From Butyrivibrio sp. MB2005 (lineage in GTDB: Bacteria > Bacillota > Clostridia > Lachnospirales > Lachnospiraceae): 64,000 nucleotides of DNA. Positions 61,731 to 64,000 of the stretch are shown in pieces (the first letter of the stretch is position 1; every line of letters starts with the position of its first letter). The DNA lies in assembly GCF_000424285.1 (NCBI RefSeq), contig NZ_AUJP01000020.1, positions 1 through 64,000 of the forward strand. The letters are read 5' to 3'. Made by a program: the position numbers and the translations under genes. Below the pieces are notes generated by a model. It ran no database searches, was not told where the DNA came from, and saw only the letters and a list, made by a program, of their open reading frames with translations.

Positions 61731-62570
61731 ATGATAAAAAATGAAAAATTGAAATGGCTTAATGTTATTTTTTGGCTGGCATCTGTTGCCGCAATGATAG
61801 GGCTTATGATAGGCTGCGGAAGATTTTTTGATGACAGCACCGATATGGGCCTGCTTATTGAATTTGTTATTATAACTGTGGTAACGCTGGGCTTTTTGTA
61901 TCTCATATCAGGGAAAAAGACTTTTACCTATTTAACCAATGAAACCGGATACACGGTTAAAATGCTGTGGCCAACCCTGATTTTTTCCGGTATTTTTGCT
62001 TTGTTTGGAGTACTGGCCTACTTTATTGATAAGCCCCCTTTAAAGGATAATTGGTTGCTGGGACTCATCATTTCTGCCATCTCCATGTTCTTAGTTGGAG
62101 TCTATGAAGAGGGCTGCTTTAGAGCATGTGCTTGTGATGCACTTTTGCCGATTTTAAAGAAAACAAAACACCCTTTCTTTTGGACAGCTCTAATTTCCGG
62201 ACTTATATTCGGTTATGTTCATGTGGTTTCCTTTGATTTTACAGATCTTCAACAAACGTTACAGTTTTTTCTGAAAATAGCAAATTTGTTAATTACCGGA
62301 GCTACGTACATGATCTTATATTGGAAGACGAGGAATCTGCTTGGTCTTGCGATTGTACACGGATTAAATGACTTCCTTCCGGATTTTTTGAATCACATAT
62401 TTGAGTATAAAAGCCAGGATGATTCTGAAGCGTATATCACCGGTGATGCTTCTACAACCATTGTCTATGTAATTCAGTTAGTTATTGAGTTGCTATGCTT
62501 TATCTATGTATACAAAAAAGTCGCTAAGAAAATTGACTATAAGAAGACACTGGATGAGTGGTGTGACTAA
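61731..62570 (+). CDS. CPBP family intramembrane glutamic endopeptidase
   Basis: A 279-residue protein with about eight membrane helices. Motif 1 is YEEGCFRACAC (Glu126, Glu127, Arg131), motif 2 FGYVHVV (His164) and motif 3 HGLNDF near 213, the Abi/CAAX protease signature. Such proteases act in peptide-pheromone or bacteriocin processing and self-immunity, or in prenyl-protein cleavage in eukaryotes. The ATG at 61731 has GAGGGGGA upstream; a GTG five codons earlier overlaps it. A direct-repeat operator shared with a small-peptide promoter lies in front. Confidence 0.88.
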   Translation: MIKNEKLKWLNVIFWLASVAAMIGLMIGCGRFFDDSTDMGLLIEFVIITVVTLGFLYLISGKKTFTYLTNETGYTVKMLWPTLIFSGIFALFGVLAYFIDKPPLKDNWLLGLIISAISMFLVGVYEEGCFRACACDALLPILKKTKHPFFWTALISGLIFGYVHVVSFDFTDLQQTLQFFLKIANLLITGATYMILYWKTRNLLGLAIVHGLNDFLPDFLNHIFEYKSQDDSEAYITGDASTTIVYVIQLVIELLCFIYVYKKVAKKIDYKKTLDEWCD

Positions 62571-62603
62571 TGAGAAAAACACTCTTTAGTCATTGATAGC
62601 TTT

Positions 62604-62626
62604 TGGTCCCGGGGGACCATTATTTT
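62604..62626 (+). terminator. Terminator of the CPBP gene
   Basis: TGGTCCC-GG-GGGACCA followed by TTATTTT, 34 bases after the stop. The T run overlaps the stop codon of the converging gene. Confidence 0.65.
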
Positions 62627-63735
62627 AACGCGTCACTCAGACTATCGGTTATTCCCCTTGGCCCTCTGATTGCATTTATTCCGTACTTGTCCTTAAGAAC
62701 CCGGAAAGTAAAACTATCCTCTGGATACCTTTTTTCCAGTTTGATCTTCATAAGTGCCGTTATGGTCAGATTTTTATCCGAGTAGTCATATGGGATGTCC
62801 GTTTCAGTGACTGTGCACTTGTACATTACCGCAGACACAGGAGCACCAACATACACGTAAACCGTATCTCCGGTTATGATTCCTGCTCCCTGCTTCCAGT
62901 CTATCTCCTCAGCATTATCAAATGCGTGAACTATGTCATAGTACTTGGGATTGGCAGGAATGATCCATTCCTTAGGAGCACGAGCCTTCTTGCTTTTAGT
63001 CGATGATCCTGATCCAGCTAATAGTTTTGCTATCTGACTTTTGGATGCAATGGGGTATATTTCTTTTATGTGCTCTTCTATGGCCTTCCCTGATTCTTCA
63101 GGCGTCTCACCATATCTGGAGGTGACAAAGTCATATCCCCAGAGAGTTTCTGGCTTTGCATACACCGCGATGGACCAGCCGTAGTACTCGCCCTTTTTGT
63201 TTTTCCTCTGTCTGAAGTCCTTTACGCAGAGGTAGGTTTTTGCCTGAAGGTCGGTGACTACTCCCTCGAATCCCTTCTCTCCGCCTTTGCCAAAACCTGC
63301 CCTTAACTTGACTTCGTTGGAATATATTTCATCCTCAGTTTCAAAGATGTCCATTATCTTTTTCTGTTTTCTTGATGCCTTCTCATCATCCCAAAGAGCA
63401 TCAAAGTCATAGCCATCCCGCCTGAAATTGACGAAATAGGGCAGCCATTCCTTAGAGATAAAGCCGGCCTTTTTTTCAAAAAATTTGCCATATGCAATTT
63501 CACCGCTTCTGGCGATGATCTCTCGCCACTCCCAGGGATCAACCTTGGGATCTCCGCACCACCAGTAGCCCGGAACAGTGCGTTCCTCCAGTGAAAATCC
63601 CGGAATATCATTTTTGAAAAGTGGCAGAAATCCTATTTCATTTATGTAGTTTATTGCATCCTGAACCGTGTGCAGGCACTCCGGGTCGTCCCAGTCCACA
63701 CCGTACATTATCCAGTTTCCGTTCACATTTTCCAT
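62620..63735 (-). CDS. AlkZ-related protein with C-terminal EVE/PUA-like domain
   Basis: A 371-residue cytoplasmic protein. Residues 1-250 resemble clostridial AlkZ-related proteins (YGVDWDDPECLHTVQDAINY; PGYWWCGDPKVDPWEWRE), and residues 255-371 (PKEWIIPANPKYYDIVHAF; VGAPVSAVMYKCTV) form an EVE/PUA-like domain, a fold that reads modified bases. Both parts together suggest nucleic-acid modification or damage recognition. Function is unproven. The ATG at 63735 has AGGGGA upstream; 17 upstream codons are rejected. The gene follows rtcB. Confidence 0.7.
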   Translation of the reverse strand: MENVNGNWIMYGVDWDDPECLHTVQDAINYINEIGFLPLFKNDIPGFSLEERTVPGYWWCGDPKVDPWEWREIIARSGEIAYGKFFEKKAGFISKEWLPYFVNFRRDGYDFDALWDDEKASRKQKKIMDIFETEDEIYSNEVKLRAGFGKGGEKGFEGVVTDLQAKTYLCVKDFRQRKNKKGEYYGWSIAVYAKPETLWGYDFVTSRYGETPEESGKAIEEHIKEIYPIASKSQIAKLLAGSGSSTKSKKARAPKEWIIPANPKYYDIVHAFDNAEEIDWKQGAGIITGDTVYVYVGAPVSAVMYKCTVTETDIPYDYSDKNLTITALMKIKLEKRYPEDSFTFRVLKDKYGINAIRGPRGITDSLSDALK

Positions 63736-63770
63736 ACCATTTCCCCTTTTTACCGGTTCGTCACTGTACC

Positions 63771-63830
63771 TATTATATCCCAACAAAAAAGGGGCATACT
63801 ATCCATTTCTGAAAAATATGCCCCCAATTT
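63771..63830. repeat. 60-bp duplicated element, copy 2, with rtcB terminator
   Basis: Aligned gap-free with 61531-61590 at roughly 70 percent by eye. Here GGGGGCATA and TATGCCCC form a stem followed on the minus strand by TTTTTTG, so this copy also ends the rtcB transcript; TATAAT follows 5 bases later, close to the AlkZ-related gene. Confidence 0.55.
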
Positions 63831-63868
63831 TTTCTTAATTTATCGGTCCATACCGGCGAAGTCCCATT

Positions 63869-64000
63869 TCATCCAGCAGCTTTAAAATTATAAATAGGCT
63901 TCATCACATCAACTATCTCTACAGACTCCTTTATTACATCGATAATGTCATCAAGTGACTTGTAGGCCATAGGCGCCTCATCGATTGTGGCCTCGCATAC
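63869..64000 (-). CDS. rtcB: RNA-splicing ligase RtcB, 3' end only
   Basis: The last 43 codons of a gene that continues past the window edge. CEATIDEAPMAYKSLDDIID and the end KPIYNFKAAG match the C-terminus of bacterial RtcB, which joins RNA 2',3'-cyclic-phosphate (or 3'-phosphate) ends to 5'-OH ends with GTP and Mn2+. The remaining catalytic histidines and Cys lie outside the window. Recognition is by memory of RtcB tails. Confidence 0.75.
   Translation of the reverse strand, partial: VCEATIDEAPMAYKSLDDIIDVIKESVEIVDVMKPIYNFKAAG

Overview
The window is about 64 kb of low-GC (low 40s percent by eye) Firmicutes DNA. It looks like a rumen or gut Lachnospiraceae, most probably Butyrivibrio or Pseudobutyrivibrio. 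The reasons are a GH10 xylanase remnant, a secreted CBM41-type pullulanase, a chitobiose/cellobiose-type (GH94) phosphorylase locus with YesMN control, very large GGDEF/EAL proteins, InlB-repeat and BspA-type surface proteins, Nif11-like peptides, strong AGGAGG ribosome sites and LexA boxes of the Bacillus/Clostridium type. The genus is inferred from remembered protein families, not from an alignment. Nearly all genes are on the minus strand. No tRNA, rRNA, CRISPR array, intact transposase or prophage was seen.

Layout, left to right. 0-4.8 kb: esterase, acyl-AMP ligase and PlsC-like acyltransferase, flanked by broken pieces of a second ligase and a frameshifted Lar-like zinc-finger gene. 4.8-10.7 kb: threonine aldolase, a response regulator, an unknown protein and a giant PAS-GGDEF-EAL-PAS-GGDEF protein in one overlapping set. 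10.8-18 kb: SOS-controlled dinB, MATE exporter, xpt, metallophosphoesterase, a Nif11-like peptide, histidine phosphatase, rhomboid and patatin. 18-25 kb: HD hydrolase, YbaK deacylase, GlsB, an Xre/membrane protein/lipoprotein operon and an AIM24/DUF4230 membrane cluster.

25-36 kb is the main carbohydrate locus. It encodes a GH94 phosphorylase resembling N,N'-diacetylchitobiose phosphorylase, a phosphohexomutase, YesM kinase, a sugar ABC importer (binding protein and two permeases), YesN regulator and NagB. Together they suggest import and phosphorolysis of an amino-sugar disaccharide feeding fructose-6-phosphate. 36-47 kb holds a Pr6Pr membrane protein, a 1501-residue InlB-repeat surface protein, an old-yellow-enzyme oxidoreductase, a nitroreductase coupled to DUF3990 and a membrane GGDEF protein. 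47-64 kb holds small-peptide genes, a HAD protein, LURP-one protein, pullulanase, an LRR lipoprotein, a BASS transporter, several broken genes, a NUDIX/YcaQ-like/thioesterase operon, a CPBP intramembrane protease, an AlkZ-related protein and the 3' end of rtcB.

The most unusual signal is a shared promoter architecture. Two promoters 22 kb apart (about 25.4 and 47.4 kb) have the same 11-bp-phased TGTGATA direct repeats, -10 and early leader, and both drive very small ORFs. A 17-bp block (GACATT-TGTTG-GACATT) from the second promoter recurs exactly upstream of the CPBP protease gene at 61.6 kb. This suggests an uncharacterised regulon of small peptides plus an intramembrane protease. Also notable are duplicated VLGARR motifs at the C-terminus of the giant surface protein, a Nif11-like double-glycine peptide, and an inverted repeat that can mask a ribosome-binding site.
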